A stretch of 64,000 nucleotides of DNA from Petrosia ficiformis (lineage: Eukaryota; Porifera; Demospongiae; Haplosclerida; Petrosiidae), in contig OX345636.1 of NCBI GenBank assembly GCA_947044365.1, forward strand, positions 15,115,115 to 15,179,114, read 5' to 3'. The translations under genes were made by a program, and so were the position numbers. This document shows, in pieces, positions 34,970 through 47,870 of the stretch. Within the stretch, counting starts at the first letter, position 1; each line of letters begins with the position of its first letter. The notes below the pieces were generated by a model that saw only the letters and a list, made by a program, of their open reading frames with translations, had not been told where the DNA came from and did no database searches.

Positions 34970-36362
34970 TAAACCAGGTAAAGGCATTATAATGATGGTT
35001 CTGTACATCATTCAGTAGCGTTGTAAAATTATTATACTAATAATTATCATGATTATTATCAATTTTAATAACTATAATAATTATAATTATTACACATTCT
35101 TCTTCCTCCCTTACTAGTTATAATCACAAGAGGGAGTCTGTATTCAAGAGAGAAACACGTTCTTTTTTGATATTATATTAACAAACAATTTGAATCATGA
35201 AAATTAATAATAATAATTCATTAATAATTATTCAAGTGATCACATTGGAGTCCAGTTTCAATTTGTCTTTGTTTCTTGTGGAGTGCTACATGAAATGTAA
35301 TTAAATTTAATTAAATTTTAGTATACATTTTTGTACATGAACCATGTTAATTATTTAAAAGCGTGTTATGGTAATAAGATGAGTCTACCACTTCCTGTAG
35401 TCATTATAGTTCCACATAGCTAGACCCAATCCTCTGCTGTGTGATGGTAAGGGTCTAGTGGACTTACTACACATCAGTTCAAGTGTTTTCTCCAAATTTC
35501 AGTGAGCGATAAGTGGGTTACAAACTGGTAATGATATTCGTAAACCTCCAATAATATATTACACACACACACACACACATGTGGTCTATGAATAATATTA
35601 TCATTAGCAGTTATACTTATATGACCAATCCCACTACTAGTGAGGGTCTGGGATATTGTGAACATATATATTTAGTGGTAACCTCACCTACTTATGTTTT
35701 GACTGTGATTCAAAAACACCTGATGAAATGATGTCAGTAAGTCCACCGGACCCTTCCTGTCGCACAGCAGAGGGTTGGGTCTGGCTACGCGAGACAACCT
35801 CATATACTAATACACTGTATGTGTGTGTGGGTTACATATAATATATAGATATATAATTATACATAATATATATTATATGTTTGTGGCCACTTATGTAATT
35901 ATGCATTGTAAATGTAGTTAAGGAAGTTGTGTCATTTCGGGGGGTTCAATCAATTAATGGGTGTGGCATGTAATAGACTCAAGCTACACACCAGCGGGAA
36001 GATTTATAAAAAACTGAATGTAAACTGTTGTATATAGCATAAAAAGATGATGCTAGAATCAACAAGTAAGTATAATAAGTTGTTCAGTTCCAGACATGAG
36101 GAAGTAATCACTTAGAATTAAATGTTTACAGAGTTAATTTTGACGAATTATTATTAAAGTTTATGTGTGGGTGGGGTTATTGAACACGTGTACATATACA
36201 AGCACTTTCGATACGACCGGCTGTATGTGTGTACGTGGCCATCATTTCTACAAACATGTATGAATGCCGACCCTAGGGAATGAACTGGAGTGCAGAAGAG
36301 GAGACAATTTTGATTGATATGCTGTAGCTGTGATAAGGAGGGGTGTTGTTGTTGGCATCTAC

Positions 36363-36489
36363 CTCGACTTCCGTTAACCTCTATGTTATGGCACTGCTGG
36401 ACCTTCTTGAGCTCCTTTGCAGATAGAAGAGTATAGTCGTTCCCATCATTCAGTATTGTTTCACTCGCTCTTTTGAAGTACTTCAACAT
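36363..36489 (-). CDS. Short conserved exon of unknown gene, copy 2
   Basis: Counterpart of 3,433-3,571. It starts MLKYFKRASETILNDG, contains LLSAKELKKV and ends at a GTAGAT donor in phase 1. It is four residues shorter than copy 1 because of an in-frame deletion. Preservation of frame and start in both duplicates is mild evidence that it was coding when the block duplicated. Confidence 0.38.
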
Positions 36490-37038
36490 GGTGACGATCG
36501 CATGTGGTTTTTACCATATTTTTAATTTTACGGATTAAATATTGACAAATTTAAGCTTACACCACCAAACCGCCAAAGGTTTTTCTCCGCCAATATTTTC
36601 CGGCTATAAAGTACAATACAATACAAAACATGTACATGTCTATACATGTAACAGTACATGTAAAATACAACATGTACATGTACTTTAGATATACTATTAC
36701 CATACCTTAATTATTCAATGAAGAAAGTACACATGTAGTTATGAACAGATCAGTCTGTCTGGATGTATGCTTTCAAAACTGTATAGAGACAAATGATACA
36801 GGAAATATATAACAGAAATGTATCACATTATGATAAACAAAATTAATGATTTGATTTCTATTTCATTATCATATATCAGAAGATCTCACTTTATGTTTAT
36901 ACTGATGTGTTACAAGATCATATTGACTATATTGTATTATTTAAAGTTATGATTAAATCTCTCCTAGTACAAATATAGGATTCCAGTTTAAACTAAACTA
37001 TCTATCAACTCTTATACTTAAAGTTATGATACATACAT

Positions 37039-40000
37039 TCAGTTATATAACAACTTACATTCATCCTCACTCTTGTACATCACTCTGTCTACAGGATAGG
37101 AATACAATGAGAGGTATTCTTGATATCTGTCTGATAGTACTAGTTTAATAGTATTCTTCATTACAGCATCAGCTAATACTTTAGTGCCATCTTGACCCAT
37201 TCTACCTTCCTTGTCAAATATTCTTATCTCTTCTAAATTGTTATTACCAAGTGAATCAGCAATGTATTTAACTGTTTGAAGATCAATATCTTGATAAATA
37301 GTCACATATTTTATTGTTTGGTTCTGTGCGAGAAGATCATTTAACACACGACAGTCTGTGTCATTATCACATAAGATTAATAATTGTACTGAACTATTAT
37401 ATGATAGTCCTTTTTATAAGTGTTTCAGTTACACCATCCACTTGAATAAGAATAAGTGTTAATTTCGTAATACCAGTATTGTATTGTAACCCTTCAGCTA
37501 CTACTTCAGCTACTTCCATAGATTTAATACAGTGAAACAGTTTGATTTCTCTCAAAGTTGTATTCTCAATTAGAAATTGTTTTAGTGCCATAGCCTCTTC
37601 CTTATCCATTTCCAGATACTTCAACTTCAATGAAGTTAATGTTGTATTGTTTCGTAGTCTTTGCACAAGTGCTCCAACCCCTTTAATACCCCCTAGTACC
37701 AATTTCGTAACACCTGTATTGTATTGTAACCCTTCAGCTACTACTTCAGCTACTTCAATAGATTTAATACATATTAACAGTTCAATTTCTTTCAAAGTTT
37801 TATTCTCAATTAGCATGTGTTTTAGTGACATAGCCTCTTCCGTATTCATTTCTAAACTACTCAACACCAATGAAGTTAATGTTGTATTATTTCGTAGTCT
37901 TTGCACAAGTGCTCCAACCCCTTTAATACCCCCTAGTACCAATTTTGTAACACCTGTATTGTATTGTAACCCTTCAGCTACTACTTCAGCTACTTCCATA
38001 GATTTAATACATTTAAACAGTTCGATTTTTTTCAAAGTTGTATTATCAATTAGCACTTGTTTTAGTGACATGGCTTCTTCCTTCTTCATTTCCAGACTAT
38101 TCAACTCCAATGAAGTTAATGTTGTATTGTTTCGTAGTCTTTGCACAAGGGTTTCAACCCATTTAATACGACACAGTACCAATTTCGTAATACCTGTATT
38201 GTATTGTAACCCTTCAGCTACTACTTCAGCTACTTCCATAGATTTAATACATTCAATCAGTTTGATTTCTCTCAAAGTTGTATTCTCAATTAGCACTTGT
38301 TTTAGTGACATAGCCCCTTCCTTATCTATTTCAAGATTATGCAAATCCAATGAAGTTAAAGAAGAATTAGTACTTATCATTTCTAATCCCAACAATAATT
38401 GAAAGTTATCCAGTGATAATGTTTTTAGACTCTTACTTTGTTGTATTCCTTCAAATAACTCTTTTCTGATATTAAAAGAAATAGAATGCTCTTCATTTGG
38501 AGGACAGTTAGAGCATTGTAAGTTACCTTTCAATGTCAAACCTGTGAGGTTTATATTTTCAATAAGGAAATGCTTCAATGCTATGGAGCCTTCATTGTTC
38601 ATCATGATATTACATAACTCTAATAAAACTATTGACTTATTTTGTGATAGTCCTTCTGGTGATAAGTTCATCAAATCACAGTTTCTCAAGGTCAGTGATT
38701 TTAATGTTGTTGTTTGTCTTAGTCCATTACTTACTATATGACTTGAATCATCTATAACAATACTTGTAAGATCTAATGTTTCTAAACAGGTCATCAGATG
38801 AAGTGAAGAAAAAAGTGGAGCACAATTTAGTTTCTTATCGGAACCATCATGTTGAAATCTTTTTAGTTTAGGACAATATTTGTATAGTTGGGAAAGTTCA
38901 TCACAACAGATATAATTATCATCATGTGATTTTGAATGAGTAAAGTTGCTATGAGAGTAAGAAAAAAATAAAGAAAGGTCAGAGAGTGCTTTTGTGTGTT
39001 TTTCGAGTTGAAATAGCATTTGAAAACATTTAGAGTAGTCAGTAACTTCCCTAATTGTTAAACCATTAATCATTCCTCCCATACTACTACTAGATGTACT
39101 ACTGATCATTGATTGTAATAAATGATTGCTAAGATCAGCAATCTTCCACATTGCTGTGGAGGAACTATGAGATATACAATATCCAGTGATGTAACCTTGA
39201 AGTTTGGATCTAATGTCAACTTGATACTGGTCCTCTTTTAATACTGTTGAAATATAATCTGGATTTTGTGATTCAAACAGTAAATAAAGAACATTATGAT
39301 TTACAGAAGAAAGTTTCATGCCAACAAAAATGTTTTCAAGTGGTGTTCCTACAACTCCTGTTAATCCTCCATAGAAGTGTAACACTGGCCAGTGAATATT
39401 AGAATATTCCTGTCTATATTTATCTTCAGCCCAAAAATATCCAGAAATATATTCTTTCACTGGTAATGCACCTGTTTCTGTAAAAAGAGGAGACACTTCC
39501 TCAGATGAAAGTTTAGACCAGTAGAGAGCAGCAAGATACTCTTGAAGCGTCAAATGAAGGAAACTGTATGAAACAGATTTAGCCTTACGAGATTCACTGT
39601 CATTTACCCTCTGCATAAGACCCAGTGTGTTATGCGTAAGATTATCAAATACATATTCTTGCTCTCCAATACCTTTCGCTGCTAGTTCAGCAAGTTTCAT
39701 TAGATCATCATACACATCTTGTGGTAAGTCTGTTAGTTCTTGAACACAGAGTTTATGTGGTCCATACACAGGATGATCATCAAGATATCGTTCTAGTAGT
39801 GAGTGAATGAAACAAGTGTAAAGTTGTGTGATGGTTTTTGGTGCAAACTCTTTCTTTCCTTTCCTCCAATATGTCTGGTACAAGTCAGTCACTAATGCAC
39901 AATGAAGAGGAATATACATGGCTTTATATATGAATGGATGAGATGATATATATGACTGGAAATCTATCAACATGTCTGGAGTATTACAAAATTTACACTT

Positions 40001-40899
40001 AACATATTCATCAATGTCATTATCACTAAACCCAACCACTTCAATATGTTCATGAAGCTGTTCCCTGAACTCCATAGGAAGTTCTTGTGTAGCTAAAGGA
40101 CGACTGGTTACAAGTAAAGTAGCACCTGGTAATAGTCTTCTGACTAGTAATCGTTGAAAAACTGATGTTCGTTGTTTCTGCTTTTCTGAAAGCTCATCAT
40201 ATCCATCAAATATTATCATAACACCATTTCCACATGTCCTCTTTATATAGTCTATCTCACTCCCAAACTGTTTATCAGGATCAAGAAGCTCTTCTAAATT
40301 ACTTGCTTCTCTTGCATCCACATCACGAAGTTGTATCAATACTACAACATCCCATTGTTTTAGTAGTCTATTTTCTTCCCATCCCTTACACAGTTCCCAT
40401 GCTAGTGTTGTCTTCCCTACACCAGGATCTCCTTCAATAAGTATCTTACGAGGAAGTTTTTCACTCCCCTTCACTTCAGCTATTTGTTCAATACCTAAAG
40501 GTTCTCTATGCTGTACAAACTGTTCTACATTTCCATATAGCTTTTTCATCATTCCTTCTTCTCTCTCTTCTTTATTTTCTCTCCGTTTGTGTACAAGTTT
40601 TAAATTTATAAACTTTCTGATTGATGGATTTGGTCCCTTGAAATAAGTAGGAAATTCTGTTGTTTGATAACGAGTCCTCTGGTAGTTTCTATATAATCTT
40701 ATCTCATGAGGATCTGAGATCATGTGTGTTCTGTACATAACAGTGGATGATTGTGGAGGAGTTGGTTGAGCATATGACTGAAGATCGCTCTCTTTGTCAT
40801 GACATGATATCATTCGAGAGGAAGATGATATTTGTTCATGTGTCTGTAGTTTCTTATGAGGTGGTTGAGGATTACTACTAGACTCGAAAGTTGTAACAT
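37039..40899 (-). pseudogene. NLR-B, NACHT-LRR exon with one frameshift
   Basis: This is the paralogue of the NLR-A main exon, with the same acceptor (AG at 40,900-40,901) and phase. Walker A GDPGVGKTTLAWELCKGW, Walker B IIFDGYDELS and LLVTSRPLA are intact. The N-terminal linker is about 57 residues shorter (SYAQPTPPQSS). LRRs include four 80-residue cassettes (about 37,440-38,340), one fewer than NLR-A. One extra base in a T run at about 37,411-37,415 (NLR-A has CCTGTTATAAG, here CCTTTTTATAAG) stops the long frame at 37,397. The rest of the C-terminus, to the stop at 37,039, continues intact in the next frame. The total length is otherwise a whole number of codons, so this single base is the only lesion. 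It could be a recent mutation, a truncated but working allele, or an assembly error. The upstream CARD exon probably belongs to it. Confidence 0.88.
37440..38340 (-). repeat. Array of four 240-bp LRR cassettes in NLR-B
   Basis: The landmark GTATTGTATTGTAACCC recurs at about 37,475, 37,715, 37,955 and 38,195, an exact 240-bp period. Two central units share long identical blocks (VLGGIKGVGALVQRLRNNTT twice), so exchange within the array is recent. Confidence 0.9.
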
Positions 40900-42518
40900 C
40901 TATAATAATTATGTAATATTAATTATTGTGAGTCTGAATGAGAAAATGAATTTTTTAAACTTTAATCAGATGTGTACACTGATAAACGTACTTAAAAAAA
41001 TTACTTTTATATATAATATAAATTACAACAGCAATGGAACAAATGTAACAATAACAATTAAACCATTAATAATAATTATTAGCGTTGCACCAATATGCCA
41101 CATTTTTCATAAACTAAGTACATGTACATGTATAATTATATACTGCTGGACAGTACATGTACATGTACAATGTACATGTATTAGTATTAAAAATGAATAT
41201 CATGTTTATAACTGATAATCTCGGTATTTTTACTGTAATTGTTTCTGAAAGTATAATCATATAAAAATGAAGAGCATACATATACATAGAAATTGTTATG
41301 AACCAACGTAACATGTACTGTACATGTAATTTTTGTAATAATTTATGTAAATATTGGCAAGTTGAGAGATAAACTGGTTTGCTGGAATCTAATTTTACTC
41401 TGACAGTTATTAGCCCATAACTCTGTCCTGGCAGGGAAGTGTCAGTCCTTTACCATGATGACCTTTAAGCAATTATAAGTGATGTTTTGCATCACTGCAT
41501 GGCATAATTACAATGGTAGCGTTTAGTGCAGCCATTTCAGATACACATGTACATGTAGTTTACTAATTTAAGATGGAAGAAGGGCTCAAGGAAAATCTTT
41601 TGAAAGGACTGGATGAATTTGATCGAGACAAGGATTAGAATGAAACAGAAGAGCTTTGTGGCTCTTATAGGCTATTTTGTATCAAGAACAGTGAATCAGT
41701 AGACATTTCTGACAACAAAGGGACCTCATTAGTTCCAGGTACTAGTACTACATGGTTTACAATACATGTTGACGACAGTCTAATCTGTATAATGATATCA
41801 GCAAGGATACCTAGAAATACTCTTAAAATCACTAAATAATTGGGGGATCCATGTATTTTAAGCTTGGCGTTTTGGGTGAGATACAATATCCAGGGTATAT
41901 TTCAGGGGGTAATTTCCTGATTTACTCTTATATGTAAAATTTAACTACAAAAATCACAATTTTAGCTGGGTGTGGCCAAACAAAAGCATCCACATCACCA
42001 AGTGGATCTACAGCACAAATGTCTACTATACTTCAAGAAAGTAGATGTTTCGATTTTATGAAAGTGCAAAGTTGATTTTGGGTCCCATCTGTAATAATTT
42101 AACCATGAAATGGTGACTGATGCCTAATTCATGAAACATTTCCCACTCAAAATATACCCATTATATGGTATTGGTAAAAAAGCTGTTGACACGACTGAGG
42201 ACGAACTGAAGATGAAATGAATGGCTATATTTCTCATTTTGTTCATGAGGCAGTCAAGCAAGATGGCAGTAGTCTCTTAATTACATGTATCTCTACAGCG
42301 ACATCTGAAAGAATCTAGTCATCCTGACAACTGAGGCTGATGTGGTTTAATAATGAGCATTCTTCTATATACATGTATTACATGTACATGTATATTTAAC
42401 GTAAGTCTCTGGATGCATGAATGAAGCAACTTACTTTGGAAGGTTATGGAACAAATAGAATTTTAACTTCCACAAATACATACTAGGGTATGGGCAGTAT
42501 ATCAAACATTATGGGCAG

Positions 42519-42835
42519 TAGGGATGGGCAATATTTTGATTATTGAGATACTTATGATTAAAATTTCCTGTGATAATCATATCGTCTAAAGACTCTAAAT
42601 ATTGCCATATCATGGTTACAAAAACAATGATTATTATGCCATTATAACTTCAGGTTTTCAGTACTATCACATCTAAATCAGTTTTTCAACACTGTTTACT
42701 CAACAAATAAAAGGTGTCAATTTCATTGTTGAATGAAATACGTACATGTATGTAAGGTAGCCAATAATCGCAATGATCGTGATACTTGCACAGACAATAA
42801 TCATTGACTCATATTTTCATAATCGCCCATCCCTA
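42519..42835. mobile_element. hAT-like MITE with TAGGGATGGGC ends
   Basis: The ends TAGGGATGGGCAAT and ATCGCCCATCCCTA are inverted repeats. They are flanked by a perfect 8-bp duplication, ATGGGCAG (42,511-42,518 and 42,836-42,843). The element is 317 bp, non-coding, and lies in the inferred NLR-B intron. Confidence 0.9.
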
Positions 42836-44234
42836 ATGGGCAGTACATATCATGGTAATGACCCATGCACCATGGTACATGTACATGTATAATGAATAAT
42901 ACCAGTATATTCACTAATGTATGTGTCTTGCCAGGAAACTGATGCTGTGTTTTCTTTAATTTGTAATGTCATAGAGTTTGTTTATCATGTTTTTTTATAG
43001 TAATTTCAACAAACCGCTAATGATGAGTATACTTGTCATAATGAATGAAAAGATTCTTTCGAAAAAAACGCTTTCACTTTTTTCAGACAACGTTTTGCAC
43101 ACAATACATTTGCTATAAGATAGTGTACATATCAAAAATAGATAGCTAATCAATCCAAAATTATAAGTGATGGAAGACGCTAAGTATGGGCATTGTCACC
43201 GACTCAGACTAGTGCATGACTACTCCACTTTCCAGCACTCACCTTGGTAGTTTCTTGGGTCTAAGGAGGCATGATTTGGTACATGTATGTGTGACTTTCT
43301 TAGAAGGTCTTCTCTCCAACTAACTAGATTAAAAGCCCCTGCTACATGTATATAAAATGTGGAAGTTATATAGGAGAGTAAAGAGGTGGGAGTTGCCTGT
43401 AGGACTACTAAACTTTCAAGTGCTCATCTTACTCCCTTTCTGTTGATAGCGAAGCATAAATTTTACTCTTCTTTCCAGCAAAGTACATGTATAAGTTAAA
43501 ATTTTGTAGCTTATAAAACATGAGAGCTTTTAAAAATTAACAATTAAAACTGTACTGCCTACACCTACATTTGTAAATAATTTAGGAATGAAAACAAACA
43601 TGCCCAGTTAATTATAGGGTTTAAAGGGTTACATGTATATCAAAAAACACGGTTAATCATATAAGTAAGTACCACACACACACATATATATATATAAAAC
43701 TGTATCTTTACAAAAAGGCAGCAGAAATAGTGATTTACATGTAGCTCAGTCCTTTTTATTTAATCGCAAAAATAGTTGTCAGTGGAACTCGTCTCAAGCC
43801 ACCGAACATTCTCTAACAAGCTAAAGGTAACTGGGAAAGTTACTTGATTTTTTTCTTATTAATGTTTATGCCTTCTCAGGCATGACCAGTTGTTGATACA
43901 ACTTACAGAGGCAGACCACATCTGAAAACAGAAAGGGGGTGTTTGAATATGATAATTGGGCCAAGTCACATCTCTGTCACACCCAAAGTAAAGCCAGACC
44001 TTGAAATAAGTGAGTCTCTCATTGTGTGGTACATGTACATGTAGAAGCTCCAGTAGCTTTGTTTGTTTTGTTTTGTTTCATATATTTGGAAAATCGCACA
44101 AAGAATTTAGGTAAGCAAATTCATAATCAGTTCTCAAATTAAATTTTCCAAACCTTTGGGGGCAATAAACTATTTCTGCCCCAAGTAACAGAAGTTTGCC
44201 ACCTACATGTATAACTTACAATGTACATGTACAA

Positions 44235-44625
44235 CAGTGCTCTCCACAAAGCAGGGAAGCAGGGCGCTGTGCCCCGCTATTTTTCCAAACGCCCTGCTAT
44301 GCACCCTGCTTTAAAAATCATTAAATTTAATGATTTTAGTTACATGTATATACTCCTACTGGGTGTGTTCATTGACCAGGTGTGTGTATTAATGTGCTAA
44401 AAGAAGATTACAAGCGTTTAGATGTTTGCAAGTTGGAAGATGAAGACAGTAATGATATATAGACTATAATATGAGAATGATTGTTCTATTGCCTTTAGGT
44501 TACATATTGTGTAAGTATGTGTGGCATAATCATTCATTACAATCTGTACATTTATCACGTTTTTCTCATAAATCTGCTTACTATCTGGACCAGCCTGCTA
44601 TTTTTTTTTCTTGTGGAGAGCACTG
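44235..44625. mobile_element. hAT-like MITE with CAGTGCTCTCCACAA ends
   Basis: The 15-bp ends CAGTGCTCTCCACAA and TTGTGGAGAGCACTG are exact inverses. They are flanked by ATGTACAA / ATTTACAA, an 8-bp duplication with one mismatch. The element is 391 bp, non-coding, and lies just 3' of the CARD exon in the inferred NLR-B intron. Confidence 0.9.
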
Positions 44626-44845
44626 ATTTACAAACATGTATAGTTTAAGCTATGTAAAATAAGTTAATTTATACATATAGCTCCATGTACATGTAGGGTT
44701 GTAAAAAAAACATTATGTACATTGTATAATATTTTATAACACTAGTCTTTCTACTTCCCTTAGTTTAAACTAATAGACATGAAAGAAAATGCCAAGTAGG
44801 CTACATTGATATCATCATCTTGCTGCTTCCAAAACATATGTTTAC

Positions 44846-45170
44846 CTTTATAACTTGATATGAGTTGTTCTGCTAGTGCTTCTCCGATAACTTTACCACC
44901 TACTTCTCTGAGAATTAATATAAACTTATCAAATACTCTTCCATCTTGTTTTACTGAAGCTCTAAGTGACTTTAGTAGAAGTCCAATACGTTGTGTAGCA
45001 GTCATTCCTGTGAATTGATCAGTTACTGTCCAATACACATCTTCGGGAATGATCTCAGCTGAATCAAGGCTACTAGCTAAAATAAAGGGATCTATACCAG
45101 ACTGTAGAATCTTGTTAGTGTTTCGGCGAAGAGCTGAGTGAGCTCTATTAGGATCAGTTGGTTCTGCCAT
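44846..45170 (-). CDS. NLR-B, CARD exon (first coding exon)
   Basis: This exon encodes 108 residues from ATG 45,170 (MAEPTDPNRAHSALRR) to a GTAAAC donor (44,841-44,845) in phase 1, which matches the NACHT exon acceptor. The fold pattern fits a CARD: HSALRRNTNKILQSGID, ILASSLDSAEIIPEDVY, TATQRIGLLLKSLRAS, FDKFILILREVGG and ALAEQLISSYKG. CARDs recruit caspases or adaptors through homotypic binding. A TATTTTAACAG acceptor (AG at 45,178-45,179) six bases upstream of the ATG suggests a separate untranslated leader exon. It is intact, in contrast to the frameshifted NLR-B main exon. The link to NLR-B is inferred from strand, order and phase. Confidence 0.82.
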
Positions 45171-45517
45171 TGTAACCTGTTAAAATACAAGTAATAATGA
45201 CTAAAAATATATTTCTGGAACATAACTATTCAAATTTTATTGATAACTAATAATTCATGATCTTGTGAATACAAGAAGTACAACAAGTAACATACACCAT
45301 GTACTCTACAAGTTTCAATGTAATTTTATTTTCCTACATGTAAATGTTGATTTTTTTTCTGTTAATACATGTACATGTATTTACAAGTACATGTACATGT
45401 ACTGGTGGATCTATAATGTGTGGTACATGTTGTATATATATAAAGCATAGTATACTGTGGTGTATTATTATCATTCCCATTCTAGTTCCTATGAAAACAA
45501 CAGATGTTACTTACTCA

Positions 45518-45790
45518 TTTCAGAGTAATTAGTATGTACATGAATTTGTACTAATAACATCCATTGTGATAAATTAACTATGGGATTTTCTATTCTTTTA
45601 TTATGGCATGTACATTGTACTTTATATATTAGCTAATCTAGTCTAGATCAATATCAAAGAATTAAAATTCTACTCGTAAACATTATACCTAGCAAGAAAA
45701 AGATCAGTAATTGATTGATATAGTCTCAGGAGCATAATATTAATATTGTAACCATACAAGGTTAAAATAACTCATTAATTTTTATAGTGT
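45518..45790 (-). promoter_or_regulatory. Candidate NLR-B promoter or leader, paralogous to 17,265-17,570
   Basis: It is similar to the segment upstream of NLR-A (landmarks given there). On the minus strand a GTAAGT donor-like site lies at 45,509-45,514 (exon end near 45,515) and could join to the acceptor at 45,178. The donor is not conserved in the NLR-A counterpart. Confidence 0.45.
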
Positions 45791-47870
45791 ATTACAATAT
45801 ACATGTACATGTAATTATTTGTCCATAGTAATTGTGAAGAGGCAGTTTCTTCATGTAATCATTGGGTACTACAGCATAAATTATAAATATGATACTGCCC
45901 AGAATAATTTTACAATTATAATAAAGGTGTGATCTAGTAAACCTTATTTTATTGGAAATACTGGACAAGAGAGTCGCTAAGAGCTCGATAAGGGTGTAGC
46001 TAAACTGCTTCAAACATGGATAATGATGACAATGCTGATGACATTTGACAGCAGAACAGCATCATGAATACCCAATTGTGATTATGTAATTGCTATCTTC
46101 AGAAGAACAAAACAGCAAAACCTGGTAACCACAGGGGTTAATAAACATCCAGCTGTTTATTACATGGTTAGGTACCAAGTGGCTAGCACAAGACAACTAA
46201 CTATGTAATGAGGCTGATTTTGTACCTTACTTTGTATATTATAATAATTATATATAATTATTATAATATAAATATATATAACTATATACTACTGAAATGC
46301 AAAGCATTGTAGGGGTGAGCTTGAGGATGTTTTACTGTGTGCCTGAAATATATAGCACATGGGTAATTGGGTATATGCTTCGAAAATGCTTGAACCAGCT
46401 CCACAACACATTGTTACCAACAAGAATTATACCTGAGAAGGATTCCAACCAGGGTACCCCTGCTTGAAACAAACAGCGAATTGAATACAAACAAGTATAT
46501 ATAGAGAAAAAAAGTATCCCTATGATTGCTTTATGGTGTCCAGCGTTCAGTAATCATGGCTGACTTTATCATGCCTGAAACACAACAGCCTATTATAGTT
46601 ATTATTTTGATCATCTACTCTCTTTACGTTTTAAAGAATCTTGTATAACTTTACGAATATAATTATTTCAGGTAGAATAGTTAGCTAGTAGTTCCAGTTT
46701 CTAATTCTATGTAAGCTACAAGCAACTTTTTTCTGCTGAGTTTGAGCGCGCATTCTATTCCGCGCCACGCCCATTAATTGACCAAGCCCCCAGGAATGAC
46801 GCAATTTCCTTAACTACGTATACAATGCATACTCGCGAAGTGGACACAAAAAAAAATACGTATGTAGTTCGAACCCATGGGAAAGCAATCATAGGGATGG
46901 CCCTAAAAAAACAATAACTGAATGGATTCAGACCAAGTTAAAACCATCAGCTCTATAAACAATTGTGTACATTCATTCAGTGAAAACAAAACAAAGGATA
47001 ACTGAGTGGGACCAATTAAGACCCTTATCTCTATACTAGGGTTCAGTTGACTATATATACTAAATACATGTACAATGTATAAATGTGGTTTGGTCACATT
47101 TAGGTACATGTACAATGTATATAAAAATTGCACAGATGACCAAAAGACTTGTGTGTATAGAGATGGAGGAATGATATTAATAAATTCATGTTGAATTACT
47201 TAGTAACACATCCCTGCTACAATTTAAGTAGTATTTCTTATAAATACATGTGTATTTTGGTCTCCTTAGAGACCTCCAAAAATTGTAAAGCTGACGATAT
47301 TTCACGTCACCTCTACGGATAATTGGGGTAAGTTTTCAATTAGCAATAACCACACCTCGGTTCAACCTCATTGGTTATGGTACTGCCACTGCGCAAAGCT
47401 GATTTTGGAGCTTATCAAATTCTGTTTATGTAGTCAAGCATGTGCTCATTCTCTTGTGGGTTTGCAGAGTGTAGTAATGAATATAATTATTTGTAATTAA
47501 CAGTTACAGATTTGTTTTATGATGATGATTCATTGGGCAATAAGTAGCTGTAAAAAATGGTAGAATACACACACATACATATACATGTATGTGTGTGTAC
47601 ACTACCATTTTGACCACACCCAGGTATTTAATTGAAGGCCAGGCGTTTATTGTAAATGCAACATGTATTATATAGGTGTTTAATCAAAAAAGGTGTTTAT
47701 ATGAGGATATACGGTACATGTATGGATCTCAAAGGTTTTGGTTCACCTGAGCTCAACTACAAGTGCAATGTGGTGGTAAGGTGGGAGAAGGGCCTGGGAA
47801 AGTGTCTGGTGAACTACCTATTTACTGGTTATAGCAGATGTGGTAATTAAAATGACATGTTGAGACCCAC
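45791..47870. other. Non-coding DNA
   Basis: No gene supported apart from a weak exon-like segment at 47,270-47,328. It contains the inverted copy of the 170-bp interspersed repeat (46,755-46,905) and AT-rich filler. Confidence 0.5.
47270..47328 (+). other. Isolated exon-like segment
   Basis: Between a GGTCTCCTTAG acceptor and a GTAAGT donor, one frame reads RPPKIVKLTIFHVTSTDNW. It looks coding, but no partner exon or family was identified. Confidence 0.25.

Larger units (their letters stand above)
33740..40910. repeat. Segmental duplication, copy 2 (3' flank plus NLR-B main exon)
   Basis: This is a direct repeat of 640-8,410; shared landmarks are listed there. It is slightly shorter because of intergenic deletions, loss of one LRR cassette, and loss of about 57 residues from the linker before NACHT. 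Confidence 0.9.
40902..44845 (-). other. Inferred NLR-B intron with MITEs
   Basis: No convincing exon. The stretch contains hAT-like MITEs at 42,519-42,835 and 44,235-44,625. A short open stretch on the plus strand near 41,572-41,638 (MEEGLKENLLKGLDEFDRDK) could be a relic and is not assigned. Confidence 0.55.
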
